This document shows positions 42,803 through 52,342 of a DNA stretch of 64,000 nucleotides, in pieces. The notes under the pieces are model-generated. The model was given only the letters and a program-made list of their open reading frames with translations. It made no database searches and was not told the origin of the DNA. Source of the DNA: JAFMIT01 sp049421205. GTDB taxonomy: Bacteria > Actinomycetota > Actinomycetes > S36-B12 > UBA5976. The position numbers and the translations under genes were made by a program. The DNA lies in NCBI GenBank assembly GCA_049421205.1, contig JBMSMQ010000001.1, positions 1 through 64,000 on the forward strand, given 5' to 3'. Each line of letters opens with the position of its first letter. Position 1 is the stretch's first letter.

Positions 42803-45447
42803 AATCTGCTGAAATTAGACAGCGGTTTTTGGACTACTTCCAAACCAATGGTCACACAGTTGTTCCCTCAGCATCATTGTTGCTTGACGACCCAACATTA
42901 CTTTTTGTCAATGCTGGGATGGTTCCCTTTAAACCATATTTCCTTGGCTCTGCAGTCGCAGACTACAAACGTGCAACCAGTGTCCAAAAATGTGTAAGAA
43001 CGCTTGATATTGAAGAGGTCGGAAAGACAACGCGACACGCGTCATTTTTTCAAATGGCTGGAAATTTCTCATTCGGGGACTATTTCAAAGAAGGTGCGAT
43101 TCCTTATGCCTGGGAATTATTGACGAATCCCGATATCGGGTATGGATTTGATGAAAGTAAATTGTGGGTAACTGTTTATACAGATGATGATGAAGCTGAA
43201 GAAATCTGGCATAAAAAAGTTGGTGTGCCAAAAAATAGAATTCAGCGACGAGGCCAAGCGGACAATTTTTGGTCGATGGGCGTTCCAGGTCCCTGCGGTC
43301 CGTGTTCAGAAATTTACTACGACCGAGGTCCTGAGTTTGGGAAAGAAGGCGGACCCATTGTTGATGAAGATCGGTACCTTGAAGTTTGGAATCTCGTCTT
43401 CATGCAATTTGAACGAGGCGAGGGAGCAGGTAAAGAAAATTACCCGATACTCGGTGAACTTCCCGCAAAAAACATCGATACAGGTATGGGAATCGAACGA
43501 ATGGCTGCTCTGCTTCAAGGAGTCGACAACATCTATGAAATTGATACGACGCGTGCAATTCTCGACACTGCATCAGAAATTACAGGTGTCAAGTACCTGG
43601 CAAATCCACAATCGGATATTGCACTTCGCGTCATTGCAGATCACTCGCGTACCTGTGCATTTCTGATCAATGACGGTGTAATTCCTGGCAACGAGGGTCG
43701 CGGCTATGTATTACGCCGTCTAATGAGGCGAGTGATTCGAAATATGCGCGTACTCGGTTCAAACGATCCATCAATCGGAGCACTCGTCACTTCTGCAATT
43801 GCATCGATGAAAGACCAGTACCCAGAGTTTGGCCAAGCGGAGAAACGAATAGTTGATATTTCGGTGAATGAAGAAGAAGCCTTTAGCCAAACCCTCGCTT
43901 CAGGAACACAGATAATTGATACTGCAATATCTTCTGTAAGGAGTGATAAGAAGTCTACCCTCACAGGTGACGTGGCATTCCAATTACATGACACATATGG
44001 ATTTCCGATAGACCTAACAATTGAAATGGCGAGAGAAGCGGGTATTACAGTTGATGAAACTCGCTTTCGAGAACTTATGGCGCAACAACGAGAACGAGCT
44101 AAAGCAGATGCTCGGGCTCGAAAAATGGGGCTGACATCACCTACAGCGTACAAAAATGTTATGGACAAGCATGGAAAAACTGAATTTGTTGGTTACGACT
44201 TTTCAGAGTGCGAAACCAAAATTACTGGCATTTTCCAAGATGGCGAAGAAATTCGACAAGCGTCCGAAGGCGATTTTGTGGAAGTCATTCTTAATGCCTC
44301 ACCTTTCTATGCTGAAGGTGGTGGCCAACTTGGAGATCATGGTGTCATCACACTAAGTGACAACTCAACGATTGAAGTATTCGATGTTCAAAGCCCTGTG
44401 CAAGGAGTTATTGTTCATCGAGCACAGGTTATCAAAGGTGTTGTCGAGGTTGGGAAAGAAGCGTTTGCAACAATTGATCAAGAACGACGTTTAGCTATCA
44501 GTCGGGCCCACACTGCCACCCACATGATTCACAAAGCTTTTCGTGAAATCTTGGGTGAGGCAGCGACACAGATGGGTAGTGAAAACTCACCTGGACGACT
44601 TCGTTTCGATTTTCCATCCCCCAAAGCGGTTGGTGATATGACACTTAACGAAGTCGAAGCCCGAGTGAACAATGTTTTGATTGAAGATCTTACAGTCAAC
44701 GCTCAATACATGAGCCAAGATGAGGCGCGCTCAATTGGCGCGATGGCGCTCTTTGGTGAGAAATACGGCGACAGAGTCAGGGTGATTTCCGTTGGTGAAT
44801 GGGCGAAAGAACTCTGCGGGGGTACTCACACTCCAAGTACAGGTAATTTGGGTTTAATCAAATTTCTTTCAGAAGGATCTATCGGAAGTGGAATTCGCAG
44901 AGTTGAAGCGCTCGTGGGTACTGATGCTTACAAATACCTTGCCACCGAGCACATGCTTTTAGGCAACATTCTTCAAACCCTGAAATCAAATCCGGAAGAA
45001 GTTGTTCACAAACTCACCTCAACGCTTCAACGTCTGAAAGATGTAGAGAAGGAACTTGAAGAATTACGCCTACAGAAAAGTGTTTCAGAATTTAAGCAGA
45101 CAGCAGCGATTGAAACTCTAGCCTCAGGTGCGACATTGCGTGTATCAGTATTGTCACCAGACCTAAACTTCGGACAACTTAGAAACCTGGCAAATGCGCT
45201 TTCACTGCAAACTGCAACTTTGACAATATTAGGCTCGAAGAGTGCAGATAATTTCAATCTTGTGGTACATGTCAATAAAGATGCAAAGGCAATTGGGATT
45301 GATGCCGCTGTGGTTATCTCTGAAATCAACTTAAGACACACTGGCAAAGGTGGCGGTAATGCAGATTTTGCGCAAACTACACTTTCGGAAAACCTCAGCA
45401 ATGCTCAAATAGTCTCAATTGCAAAGTCAATTTTGGATTTGCAGTGA
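42799..45447 (+). CDS. alaS: alanyl-tRNA synthetase
   Basis: Charges tRNA-Ala; 882 aa, full length. The class II catalytic core has FQMAGNFSFGDYFKE near residue 84 and GPCGPCSEIYYDRG near residue 161. The editing domain carries the zinc/hydrolysis motifs HTATHMIHKAF near residue 571 and ELCGGTHT near residue 673. The C-terminal Ala domain with a DHH-like oligomerisation region follows from about residue 740. GTG start overlaps the rarA stop. In Streptomyces rpsD lies between; it is absent here. Confidence 0.97.
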   Translation: MKSAEIRQRFLDYFQTNGHTVVPSASLLLDDPTLLFVNAGMVPFKPYFLGSAVADYKRATSVQKCVRTLDIEEVGKTTRHASFFQMAGNFSFGDYFKEGAIPYAWELLTNPDIGYGFDESKLWVTVYTDDDEAEEIWHKKVGVPKNRIQRRGQADNFWSMGVPGPCGPCSEIYYDRGPEFGKEGGPIVDEDRYLEVWNLVFMQFERGEGAGKENYPILGELPAKNIDTGMGIERMAALLQGVDNIYEIDTTRAILDTASEITGVKYLANPQSDIALRVIADHSRTCAFLINDGVIPGNEGRGYVLRRLMRRVIRNMRVLGSNDPSIGALVTSAIASMKDQYPEFGQAEKRIVDISVNEEEAFSQTLASGTQIIDTAISSVRSDKKSTLTGDVAFQLHDTYGFPIDLTIEMAREAGITVDETRFRELMAQQRERAKADARARKMGLTSPTAYKNVMDKHGKTEFVGYDFSECETKITGIFQDGEEIRQASEGDFVEVILNASPFYAEGGGQLGDHGVITLSDNSTIEVFDVQSPVQGVIVHRAQVIKGVVEVGKEAFATIDQERRLAISRAHTATHMIHKAFREILGEAATQMGSENSPGRLRFDFPSPKAVGDMTLNEVEARVNNVLIEDLTVNAQYMSQDEARSIGAMALFGEKYGDRVRVISVGEWAKELCGGTHTPSTGNLGLIKFLSEGSIGSGIRRVEALVGTDAYKYLATEHMLLGNILQTLKSNPEEVVHKLTSTLQRLKDVEKELEELRLQKSVSEFKQTAAIETLASGATLRVSVLSPDLNFGQLRNLANALSLQTATLTILGSKSADNFNLVVHVNKDAKAIGIDAAVVISEINLRHTGKGGGNADFAQTTLSENLSNAQIVSIAKSILDLQ

Positions 45448-45875
45448 AAAAAAGAGGCGTCAGAATAGGTCTCGACATTGGAAGAGTGAGAACAGGGATA
45501 TCACGAAGCGATGAATCGGGGACAATAGTGTTTCCACACGATGTTGTGCTGAGTGAAACATTACCCGAAGTAATCCAAAAGCTTATACAGGAATTCGAAC
45601 CGATCACCTTCTATATTGGATTGCCGACCAATCTGCAAGGAGACGAAGGAATTGCTGCGAAAGAAATAAGAAATACTGCCGATGCAATTTTTGCAACGAT
45701 TGACACCCCCCATGTATATGTAGATGAACGTATGACAACCAGGATAGCCGAGTCTCGTCTCAGAAACCTTGAGTTTTCTCAGCGTGATATGCGATCTAAA
45801 ATTGACGCTATGGCCGCAGTTGTCCTGCTTGAAGACGCACTTGATCTAGAGCAGAGGTCGTTCATCAATGAGTAA
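45444..45875 (+). CDS. ruvX: Holliday junction resolvase-like RuvX/YqgF
   Basis: RNase H-fold nuclease family of 143 aa, involved in processing of 16S rRNA 5' ends in E. coli, and called a putative resolvase. Motifs are GLDIGRVRTGISRSD near residue 9, YIGLPTNLQG near residue 58, and the late KIDAMAAVVLLEDALD near residue 118, giving the acidic catalytic residues. GTG overlaps the alaS stop; mltG overlaps its end by 8 bases. Confidence 0.92.
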   Translation: MKKRGVRIGLDIGRVRTGISRSDESGTIVFPHDVVLSETLPEVIQKLIQEFEPITFYIGLPTNLQGDEGIAAKEIRNTADAIFATIDTPHVYVDERMTTRIAESRLRNLEFSQRDMRSKIDAMAAVVLLEDALDLEQRSFINE

Positions 45876-46923
45876 TTTTGGGTTTTCTATGCAAGCACCT
45901 CCACCTAAGCGTTCACGCCCGTGGCTGATACTTGCTCCACTCTTCGCGGTAGTTTTGGTAGTCGCCATAACGGTTGCGAGATCACTACAGCCGCCACCAG
46001 ATTTTGATGGAAATGGCTCTGGTGAAGTGCTGGTCGAGATTCAGCAAGGCGACACTTTGCGAGAAATTGGGCTTAATCTCTTGGATAAAGGTGTTATTGC
46101 TGGAATTGAAGCATGGATTGCAGTAGTAAATTCAGATAACCGTGCGCTATCCGTTTCACCTGGTTCCTACAATCTGCGATCAGAGATGAGTGCTCGTTCG
46201 GCACTTGAATTACTGCTTGATCCATCGAGCCGTGCTGTTTTGAAACTCGCCATTCCTGAAGGATTAAGGGCTAACGAGATTATCAAGCGAGCAGCAAAGG
46301 TCACGGGCATTGACATACTTGAGTTCGAGACTCTCTTAGAAGACCCAACGCCACTGAACCTTCCAGCAATCGCGAATGGCAATGTTGAAGGATTTCTCTT
46401 TCCTGCCACCTATGAAATTCCTAAGAACGCGACAGCAGAGACAGTGCTTCAGCAAATGGTCGACCGATTTAGACAGGCTTATGAAGAATTAGAGCTGAGT
46501 CGAAGAGCTGCGGCAGCAGGACGAAGTGTGAGAGATATCTTGATCATTGCGTCAATTCTTGAATTAGAAGGAAAAGTAGGGGATTACTCCAAGATTTCGC
46601 GAGTGATTGAGAATCGATTGAAAATCAATATGTTGCTTCAAATGGATTCGACTGTGAATTATGCACTCGGGACTAAGGAATTGCAATTAACAGAGGAGCA
46701 ACTAAAAAACAATTCGTTGTACAACACCTATGTTCATAAAGGCTTACCACCAGGTCCAATTGGAAATCCTGGCGAAGCAGCACTTGAGGCAGCACTTGAA
46801 CCTGCACCTGGTTCATGGCTCTACTTCGTTACCACGAATCCTAAAAAAGGAATAACAGAGTTTGCTGTGACATATGAAGAGTTCTTGGAACTCAAGCGAA
46901 AATTCCAATCGAATGTCGACTAA
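45868..46923 (+). CDS. mltG: endolytic murein transglycosylase MltG
   Basis: Cleaves nascent peptidoglycan strands and so limits glycan chain length. The 351 aa have a Pro-rich N terminus, one transmembrane helix (WLILAPLFAVVLVVAITVA) and a LysM-like region (VEIQQGDTLREIGLNLLDKGVI). The YceG catalytic domain follows with the Glu motif IASILELEGK near residue 228 and YNTYVHKGLPPGPIGNPG near residue 288. It overlaps ruvX and aroE. Confidence 0.94.
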   Translation: MSNFGFSMQAPPPKRSRPWLILAPLFAVVLVVAITVARSLQPPPDFDGNGSGEVLVEIQQGDTLREIGLNLLDKGVIAGIEAWIAVVNSDNRALSVSPGSYNLRSEMSARSALELLLDPSSRAVLKLAIPEGLRANEIIKRAAKVTGIDILEFETLLEDPTPLNLPAIANGNVEGFLFPATYEIPKNATAETVLQQMVDRFRQAYEELELSRRAAAAGRSVRDILIIASILELEGKVGDYSKISRVIENRLKINMLLQMDSTVNYALGTKELQLTEEQLKNNSLYNTYVHKGLPPGPIGNPGEAALEAALEPAPGSWLYFVTTNPKKGITEFAVTYEEFLELKRKFQSNVD

Positions 46924-47710
46924 AAAATACGCGGTACTTGGATATCCAATACATCATTCCAAGTCACCACTCTTACACAATGCTAGTTATCGCCATTTAG
47001 GGCTCGATGGTGACTATTCAAGTATCGAAGTTCGTCAGGGTGAACTCAGTTCATTTGTAGAGAAAAGTGGATCTGAATTTGAAGCATTCTCAATTACGAT
47101 GCCACTTAAGGAGGAAGCTTTTGCTCTTGCAACTACCTGCGATGAATTGTCATCGAGTATCGGTGTGGCAAACACGCTGATACAGAAGAGTGGCGAGTGG
47201 ATTGGGAGTAACACAGATATTTTGGGTTTTAAAGAAATTTTAACCCGCCATTTCTCTTCCAATCTCCAAAATCCAGTAATCCTAGGTTCAGGCTCGACGG
47301 CAAAGAGTGCATTAGTAGCACTTTCAAAACTCGGAGTTACGTCAATACGAATGATGGCACGAAATGTAACCAAGGTTGAACACATTGGCGGACTATTTCC
47401 TACCCTACAAATTGCCTATTGTCCTTGGGGTGGAGAAATTCATGATGCCTCTATAGTTATCAGTGCAGTCCCTGAAGTTTCGGGTGTTTCGTTTTCAAGC
47501 AATGTTTCACAATTCCTAGATGTGACCTATAGTGAAAATCGCAAATACTTGATTGAATCAATAAAAGCCCCTCAATACAGTTACAGAGACGGTTTGAATC
47601 TTCTCGTGTATCAAGCAGCCCATCAGGTGCTACAGATGCGCTCAGTTGATGAAAGTTGCTACGAAGAAATAGTTCAGGTTATGTTTAAAGCCCTGGGCAA
47701 AGAGAACTAG
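46913..47710 (+). CDS. aroE: shikimate dehydrogenase
   Basis: NADPH-dependent reduction of 3-dehydroshikimate to shikimate, step four of the pathway. The 265 aa show AVLGYPIHHSKSPLLHN near residue 6, the catalytic Lys in SITMPLKEEA near residue 60, NTDILGFKEIL near residue 101, and the dinucleotide loop VILGSGSTAKSALVAL near residue 122. The ATG at 46913 overlaps mltG by 11 bases. The other shikimate genes follow after one interposed prepilin peptidase gene. Confidence 0.94.
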   Translation: MSTKKYAVLGYPIHHSKSPLLHNASYRHLGLDGDYSSIEVRQGELSSFVEKSGSEFEAFSITMPLKEEAFALATTCDELSSSIGVANTLIQKSGEWIGSNTDILGFKEILTRHFSSNLQNPVILGSGSTAKSALVALSKLGVTSIRMMARNVTKVEHIGGLFPTLQIAYCPWGGEIHDASIVISAVPEVSGVSFSSNVSQFLDVTYSENRKYLIESIKAPQYSYRDGLNLLVYQAAHQVLQMRSVDESCYEEIVQVMFKALGKEN

Positions 47711-47737
47711 ACCCTTTCTTTTCGCTTACACGTTTCA

Positions 47738-47743
47738 TATGAT
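47738..47743 (+). promoter_or_regulatory. -10 element of the prepilin peptidase-aro cluster
   Basis: TATGAT ends 5 bases before the GTG at 47749. It would start a transcript in the aroE-peptidase gap that covers the peptidase and the downstream aroC-K-B-Q genes without aroE. Confidence 0.45.
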
Positions 47744-47748
47744 CAGAT

Positions 47749-48171
47749 GTGTTATTGGCGATAGGCGCATTTATTGCTGCACTATTTGCAGCCAGAGTTG
47801 ACTCCTTCTATCGAGTTTTACCAAATCAATACACGATGTTCGTTCTGATACTGGGGATTTCAAATTGCATTGTGCTTCAAAATGCTCCTCACACTACCTA
47901 TGTCATATCAACGTTGTTTCATCTAGGTGTTGCAATGATTCTTCCTAGTGCCTTTGGAATGGGTGACGCAAAGCTGATCACTGGGTTAGGGCTTTTCTTC
48001 GCTGATGCAGGGGTGTATGTGGCATGGCTATCGATTTGTTACGGCACAGCGCTTTTGTGGGGAAAATTGCACAAAGCAAAAAGTATTGCACTTGGCCCAC
48101 ACATAGTTTTGGCTTGGATTCTGTGTTATGTGGGAGACTATGCCTATGTATCGTTTCTTAACAGCCGGTGA
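47749..48171 (+). CDS. A24-family prepilin peptidase (short form)
   Basis: Membrane aspartyl protease that would clip type IV prepilin-like leaders. At 140 aa it is only the peptidase domain, with no N-methyltransferase domain and no cysteine pair. Both catalytic Asp sites are visible: RVDSFYRVLPNQ near residue 16 and the GxGD motif FGMGDAKLITG near residue 70. About four to five hydrophobic helices surround them. Mycobacterium has a similar gene beside aroE (Rv2551c). The start is GTG by promoter spacing; aroC begins 26 bases before its stop. Confidence 0.85.
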   Translation: MLLAIGAFIAALFAARVDSFYRVLPNQYTMFVLILGISNCIVLQNAPHTTYVISTLFHLGVAMILPSAFGMGDAKLITGLGLFFADAGVYVAWLSICYGTALLWGKLHKAKSIALGPHIVLAWILCYVGDYAYVSFLNSR

Positions 48172-49318
48172 GTCGCATGGCCGGGCCCTTTCGGCGATCA
48201 TTGAAGGTGTTCCTGCGGGGATTGAAGTTCCGAGCGATTACATCCGTAGTGAATTGGCAAGAAGACGCTTGGGATATGGCCGGGGTGCTCGAATGAAGTT
48301 CGAAGAAGATGTACTCCAGATACTCGGCGGCATTAGGCACGGGTTGACTATTGGTGGGCCAATTTCACTGGTGATCGAAAATTCTGAATGGCCCAAATGG
48401 GAACAAGTGATGAATCCCGAGCCAGTGGAGGAATCAGAATTAGCAGAACTTTCTCGTGCCAATCCACTCACACGTCCCCGACCTGGTCACGCCGACTTAG
48501 TAGGAATGCAGAAATACGGCTTCGATGATGCACGCCCTGTACTTGAACGAGCGAGTGCTCGAGAAACAGCTGCACGAGTTGCCGTTGGGGCAGTAGCAAA
48601 GCAATTGCTTCAACAAATAGCAGGTATCGATATTTTGAGCCATGTAGTTCGCATAGGGACAGTTGATGCCGAAAGTGATCTACCAAAAATTGAAAACCTA
48701 TCAGCAATTGATGCTGATCCAGTTCGATGTTTTCAAAAGGCGACCAGCACACGAATGCAAGAAGAAATTTCTACCGCTCATAAAGACGGCGATACGCTGG
48801 GCGGAATAGTGGAGGTGCTGGCCTACAACGTACCGATTGGGCTTGGTAGTTATGTTCATTGGGATCGCAAATTAGATGCGAGACTTGCATTTGCTTTAAT
48901 GAGTATTCATGCTGTTAAGGCTGTTGAGATTGGTGATGGTTTTGAACTTACCAGAACTCGAGGTTCGAAAGCGCAGGACGAGATATATAGTGAAAACAAT
49001 CAGCTCAAAAGAAAATCACAACATTCTGGTGGAACAGAAGGCGGTGTGAGTAATGGTGAAATTCTTCGAGTGCGTGCTGGAATGAAGCCAATCTCCACCA
49101 TTCCTAGGGCACTTGAAACTGTAGACGTAAGCACCGGCGAAGCAGCGAAAGCTATCAATCAACGTAGTGATGTGTGTGCAGTCCCTGCACTAGGCGTTAT
49201 CGCAGAAGCTATGGTTGCCATCACACTCGCAGATGCACTTCTCGAAAAATTTGGTGGCGACAGTGTCGCGGAAACAAAAAGAAATCTTTTGAGCTTCAAT
49301 GAGAATCTTCAATTCTGA
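48146..49318 (+). CDS. aroC: chorismate synthase
   Basis: FMN-dependent last step of the shikimate pathway, giving chorismate for aromatic amino acids and for pabB. The 390 aa begin YRFLTAGESHGRAL and carry IEGVPAGIEV, RRLGYGRGARM near residue 47, RPGHADLVGMQKYG near residue 110, and ERASARETAARVAVGAVAK near residue 132. QHSGGTEGGVSNG lies near residue 294. ATG at 48146 fits the family; two upstream in-frame Met codons are possible but would lengthen the N terminus. Confidence 0.96.
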   Translation: MYRFLTAGESHGRALSAIIEGVPAGIEVPSDYIRSELARRRLGYGRGARMKFEEDVLQILGGIRHGLTIGGPISLVIENSEWPKWEQVMNPEPVEESELAELSRANPLTRPRPGHADLVGMQKYGFDDARPVLERASARETAARVAVGAVAKQLLQQIAGIDILSHVVRIGTVDAESDLPKIENLSAIDADPVRCFQKATSTRMQEEISTAHKDGDTLGGIVEVLAYNVPIGLGSYVHWDRKLDARLAFALMSIHAVKAVEIGDGFELTRTRGSKAQDEIYSENNQLKRKSQHSGGTEGGVSNGEILRVRAGMKPISTIPRALETVDVSTGEAAKAINQRSDVCAVPALGVIAEAMVAITLADALLEKFGGDSVAETKRNLLSFNENLQF

Positions 49319-49821
49319 TGTCTGAAACAAAAGTTCTCATAGGTGCGCCAGGTGCGGGTAAGAGCACAGTTGGACAACTTCTTGCCCAAGCACTCGAATG
49401 TAGTTTCGTTGACTCGGATTCGGTGATTGAAAAAAATCTTGGTATGCCTATTAGCGAGATTTTCATTCAAGAATCTGAACAGTATTTTCGGAAAATTGAA
49501 AAGCAAGTAGTTCTTGATCTTCTTACAAACTTTACCGGCGTGTTATCACTTGGTGGAGGAAGCGTGCTTGATGAAGAGGTGCAACGGGAATTGGCGAATC
49601 ATCTCGTCATCTGGCTACAAGTGTCACTTGCTGATGCAGTGGAAAGGGTTGGGCTTAATCAATCTCGACCGCTTTTGCTGGGGAACGTGCGAAGCAATAT
49701 GAAGAACTTGTTAACAGAAAGAAATCACATCTATCAAAATCTTGCGACCCATATTGTTGATGCCACGAATTCTCCACAAGCCATCGTTCGTTCAATTATT
49801 GAAAAGATTCAGGTGATTTGA
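49318..49821 (+). CDS. aroK: shikimate kinase
   Basis: Phosphorylates shikimate with ATP; 167 aa. Motifs: P-loop LIGAPGAGKSTVG near residue 7, DSDSVIEKNLGMPISEIF near residue 38 (substrate Asp), LSLGGGSVLD near residue 80 (Walker B-like Gly-Gly), and SRPLL near residue 118 (lid Arg). ATG overlaps the aroC stop (TGATG). Confidence 0.95.
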   Translation: MSETKVLIGAPGAGKSTVGQLLAQALECSFVDSDSVIEKNLGMPISEIFIQESEQYFRKIEKQVVLDLLTNFTGVLSLGGGSVLDEEVQRELANHLVIWLQVSLADAVERVGLNQSRPLLLGNVRSNMKNLLTERNHIYQNLATHIVDATNSPQAIVRSIIEKIQVI

Positions 49822-49822
49822 A

Positions 49823-50848
49823 GTGCGCAACACCGAGATACTTTTTGGGCCGATTAACGAGACTCTTGGAAAGTTTATAGAATCGCACGAGTGCCGATTT
49901 GTGATTATTTACGATGAAGCATTAGATCAATTTTCTGAAAAGATAATTCAGATACTCGGGAATAAATCGAAACGATATGTAAAGTATTCACTTCCCTCCG
50001 GAGAACAAGCAAAAGATCCGGAGACTCTCAGAAATGTTTGGGAGTATCTTGGCGAACAAAACATCAATAGAACGGATATGGTGATTGCACTCGGTGGGGG
50101 AAGTGTGACGGATCTCGCGGGTTTCGTTGCTGCAACTTGGATGAGAGGAATTGCGTATATCAATATTCCCACCACACTTCTTGCAATGGTCGACGCGAGT
50201 GTTGGCGGGAAAACTGCAGTGAACACTTCCCATGGAAAAAATCTCGTCGGGTCATTTTATATGCCGGAGGCAGTATTGATTGATGCGGAATTCCTTGGCA
50301 CACTGCCATCGCAGGAAATCTCCAACGGATTAGCAGAAGTTGTCAAGTGCGGATTCATCAGGGATCCATATATATTGAAATTACTAGAAGCAACCCAATT
50401 TAATTTCGCTGAACTCATCGAGCGCGCTGTGAGCGTGAAGCTTGATTATGTTCAGAAAGACCCATTCGAACAGAAAACTGGTGTACGCGAGATCCTTAAT
50501 TACGGTCACACTCTCGGTCATGCGCTCGAAAAGGTATTGAAATATCAAATTAGTCATGGTCAAGCAATAGCAATTGGTATGCATTTTGCAGCCCAGTTGA
50601 GTCATACGCTCGGAAACGCAGATCAAGATCTCGTGGCCAGACATATCTCAGCACTTCAGGCAATTGGCTTAGAAACGTCGATTTCAGGTGTTTCATGGGA
50701 AGAAGTTTGGCCGTTTATGCAGCGAGACAAAAAGAACCTCAAAGGTAAAAGCAGATTCATCATTCTCAAGGATTTGGCAATTGCAGAGGTTCTAGAAGGT
50801 GTAGATGAATCGACTCTAAAGGAAACCTATGCAAAGGTGTGTCGATGA
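49823..50848 (+). CDS. aroB: 3-dehydroquinate synthase
   Basis: NAD- and metal-dependent cyclisation of DAHP to 3-dehydroquinate, step two of the pathway. The 341 aa show the substrate-side LPSGEQAKDPETL near residue 55, the NAD site IALGGGSVTDLAGFVAATWMRG near residue 88, VDASVGGKTAVN near residue 120, and metal ligands in LAEVVKCG near residue 170 and NYGHTLGHALE near residue 223. GTG start, one base after aroK. Confidence 0.95.
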   Translation: MRNTEILFGPINETLGKFIESHECRFVIIYDEALDQFSEKIIQILGNKSKRYVKYSLPSGEQAKDPETLRNVWEYLGEQNINRTDMVIALGGGSVTDLAGFVAATWMRGIAYINIPTTLLAMVDASVGGKTAVNTSHGKNLVGSFYMPEAVLIDAEFLGTLPSQEISNGLAEVVKCGFIRDPYILKLLEATQFNFAELIERAVSVKLDYVQKDPFEQKTGVREILNYGHTLGHALEKVLKYQISHGQAIAIGMHFAAQLSHTLGNADQDLVARHISALQAIGLETSISGVSWEEVWPFMQRDKKNLKGKSRFIILKDLAIAEVLEGVDESTLKETYAKVCR

Positions 50849-51282
50849 ATAAGAAAATCGTCATCATTAATGGTCCAAATCTAGGTCGCTTAGGGAAACG
50901 TCAGCCAGAGATCTATGGAAGCCAAACCATCAAAGATTTACACAACCATTGCCACGAGGTTGCTAAGGATTTAGGTGTCGAGGTTTCTACATTTCAAACT
51001 GACTCACTCGATGAGGTAATCTCGTTTATAAAGCAGGCTGAATCAGAATCTGCCGATATTATTCTTAATGCGGGATCATTCACTCATTATTCGTACGAGT
51101 TAGCAAACATTGTCGCAGATCTTGCGGTCACCGTCATTGAGGTTCACATAAGTAACTTGTCGAAGCGTGAAGAATTTCGAAAAAAGAGCGTTTTAGCTCC
51201 AGTGGTGAAAGGCAGCATTGCAGGTTTTGGTTTTGATTCGTACACGCTGGCACTTACTTATCTTGCTAGAAAGTCCTTATGA
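50845..51282 (+). CDS. aroQ: 3-dehydroquinate dehydratase, type II
   Basis: Dehydrates 3-dehydroquinate to 3-dehydroshikimate, step three. The 145 aa contain VIINGPNLGRLGKRQPEIYG near residue 6 with the lid Arg and catalytic Tyr, ILNAGSFTHYSYEL near residue 72 with the catalytic Asn, and EVHISNLSKREEFR near residue 97 with the catalytic His. ATG at 50845 overlaps the aroB stop. Together with aroE, aroC, aroK and aroB it covers five of seven shikimate steps; DAHP synthase and EPSP synthase genes must lie elsewhere. Confidence 0.95.
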   Translation: MNKKIVIINGPNLGRLGKRQPEIYGSQTIKDLHNHCHEVAKDLGVEVSTFQTDSLDEVISFIKQAESESADIILNAGSFTHYSYELANIVADLAVTVIEVHISNLSKREEFRKKSVLAPVVKGSIAGFGFDSYTLALTYLARKSL

Positions 51283-52334
51283 CACTATCCAATGCAATCA
51301 AAGTGAGACATCACCTTGACGAACTCCGGATTGACTATTTCTTGGTGAGCAATCTGGTGAATATTCAATATTTGACTGGGCTTCAAAGTACAAATGCTCT
51401 TTTGCTCGTCTCACCAGAGAAGATGTATGTATTCACAGATCCTCGTTATGAACATGAAAGTCAGCAGATCTCTGGATTCAACATCGAAATAGGTCGAGAT
51501 CTCTTAGGTATGGCAATAAACCACCTAAAGGCAGATGGAAAATTGTGTGTTGATGAGACGCTTAGCTACCTTCAATTCAAAAGAATAAACGAAAAACTTC
51601 CTGAACTTCTGGTAGAAACACAAAGCAAACTCATAGAAACACTACGTTTGGTAAAAAGTGAATCTGAATTGAAATGTATTACACAGGCCTGTGCAATTAC
51701 GTCAAATGTATGGGAAGCGCTCGTCAAAGAACCATTTATTGGCAAGTCTGAAATTCAAATTGCTCGACGTATTCAGAGTCTCATTCTTGACTTTGGTGGT
51801 GATGGACTCGCCTTTGAATCAATCGTTGCCGCAGGGGCAAATTCTGCCTCACCGCATCACACTCCCGCCGATTATGTGATTCAATCTGGAGATCTCATCA
51901 AATGTGATTTTGGTGCGAAATTTAGAAACTATCACTCAGATATGACCCGTATGGCCGTTGCAGGTGTTGCAAATCTATGGCAGCAGGAAATCTTCGATAT
52001 CGTATTGGAGGCTCAGAGCGCAGCTGTCGCAGCACTTCGTCCCGGGATTGCTTCATCTGATATCGATAGTGCAGCCAGGTCGGTCATTCGAGAAGCAGGT
52101 TATGCGGATGCTTTCACACATCCAACTGGGCATGGGATTGGTCTTGAAATTCATGAAATTCCGATTCACGGTTCACAAGACGCTACGCTTTGCCCAGCGA
52201 TGACTCTCACCGTTGAACCAGGGATTTATCTGGAGGGAAGAGGTGGAGTACGGTTGGAAGACACGCTCGTCGTACTTGAAGAGGGAAGTCAGAATTTAAC
52301 GATGGCAAGTAAAGCGCTTGCCCAAGTGGAGTAA
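51279..52334 (+). CDS. M24-family Xaa-Pro aminopeptidase/dipeptidase
   Basis: Metallopeptidase that removes N-terminal residues before proline; 351 aa. The N-terminal creatinase-like domain (about 1-120) precedes the pita-bread catalytic domain with its five metal ligands: CDFGAKFRNYHSDMTRM near residue 210, HPTGHGIGLEIHE near residue 280, TVEPGIYLEG near residue 309, and GGVRLEDTLVV near residue 321. It overlaps the aroQ stop by 4 bases, and efp follows after 8 bases. The same pair precedes nusB in other actinobacteria. Confidence 0.93.
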   Translation: MTLSNAIKVRHHLDELRIDYFLVSNLVNIQYLTGLQSTNALLLVSPEKMYVFTDPRYEHESQQISGFNIEIGRDLLGMAINHLKADGKLCVDETLSYLQFKRINEKLPELLVETQSKLIETLRLVKSESELKCITQACAITSNVWEALVKEPFIGKSEIQIARRIQSLILDFGGDGLAFESIVAAGANSASPHHTPADYVIQSGDLIKCDFGAKFRNYHSDMTRMAVAGVANLWQQEIFDIVLEAQSAAVAALRPGIASSDIDSAARSVIREAGYADAFTHPTGHGIGLEIHEIPIHGSQDATLCPAMTLTVEPGIYLEGRGGVRLEDTLVVLEEGSQNLTMASKALAQVE

Positions 52335-52342
52335 GGATCCAA

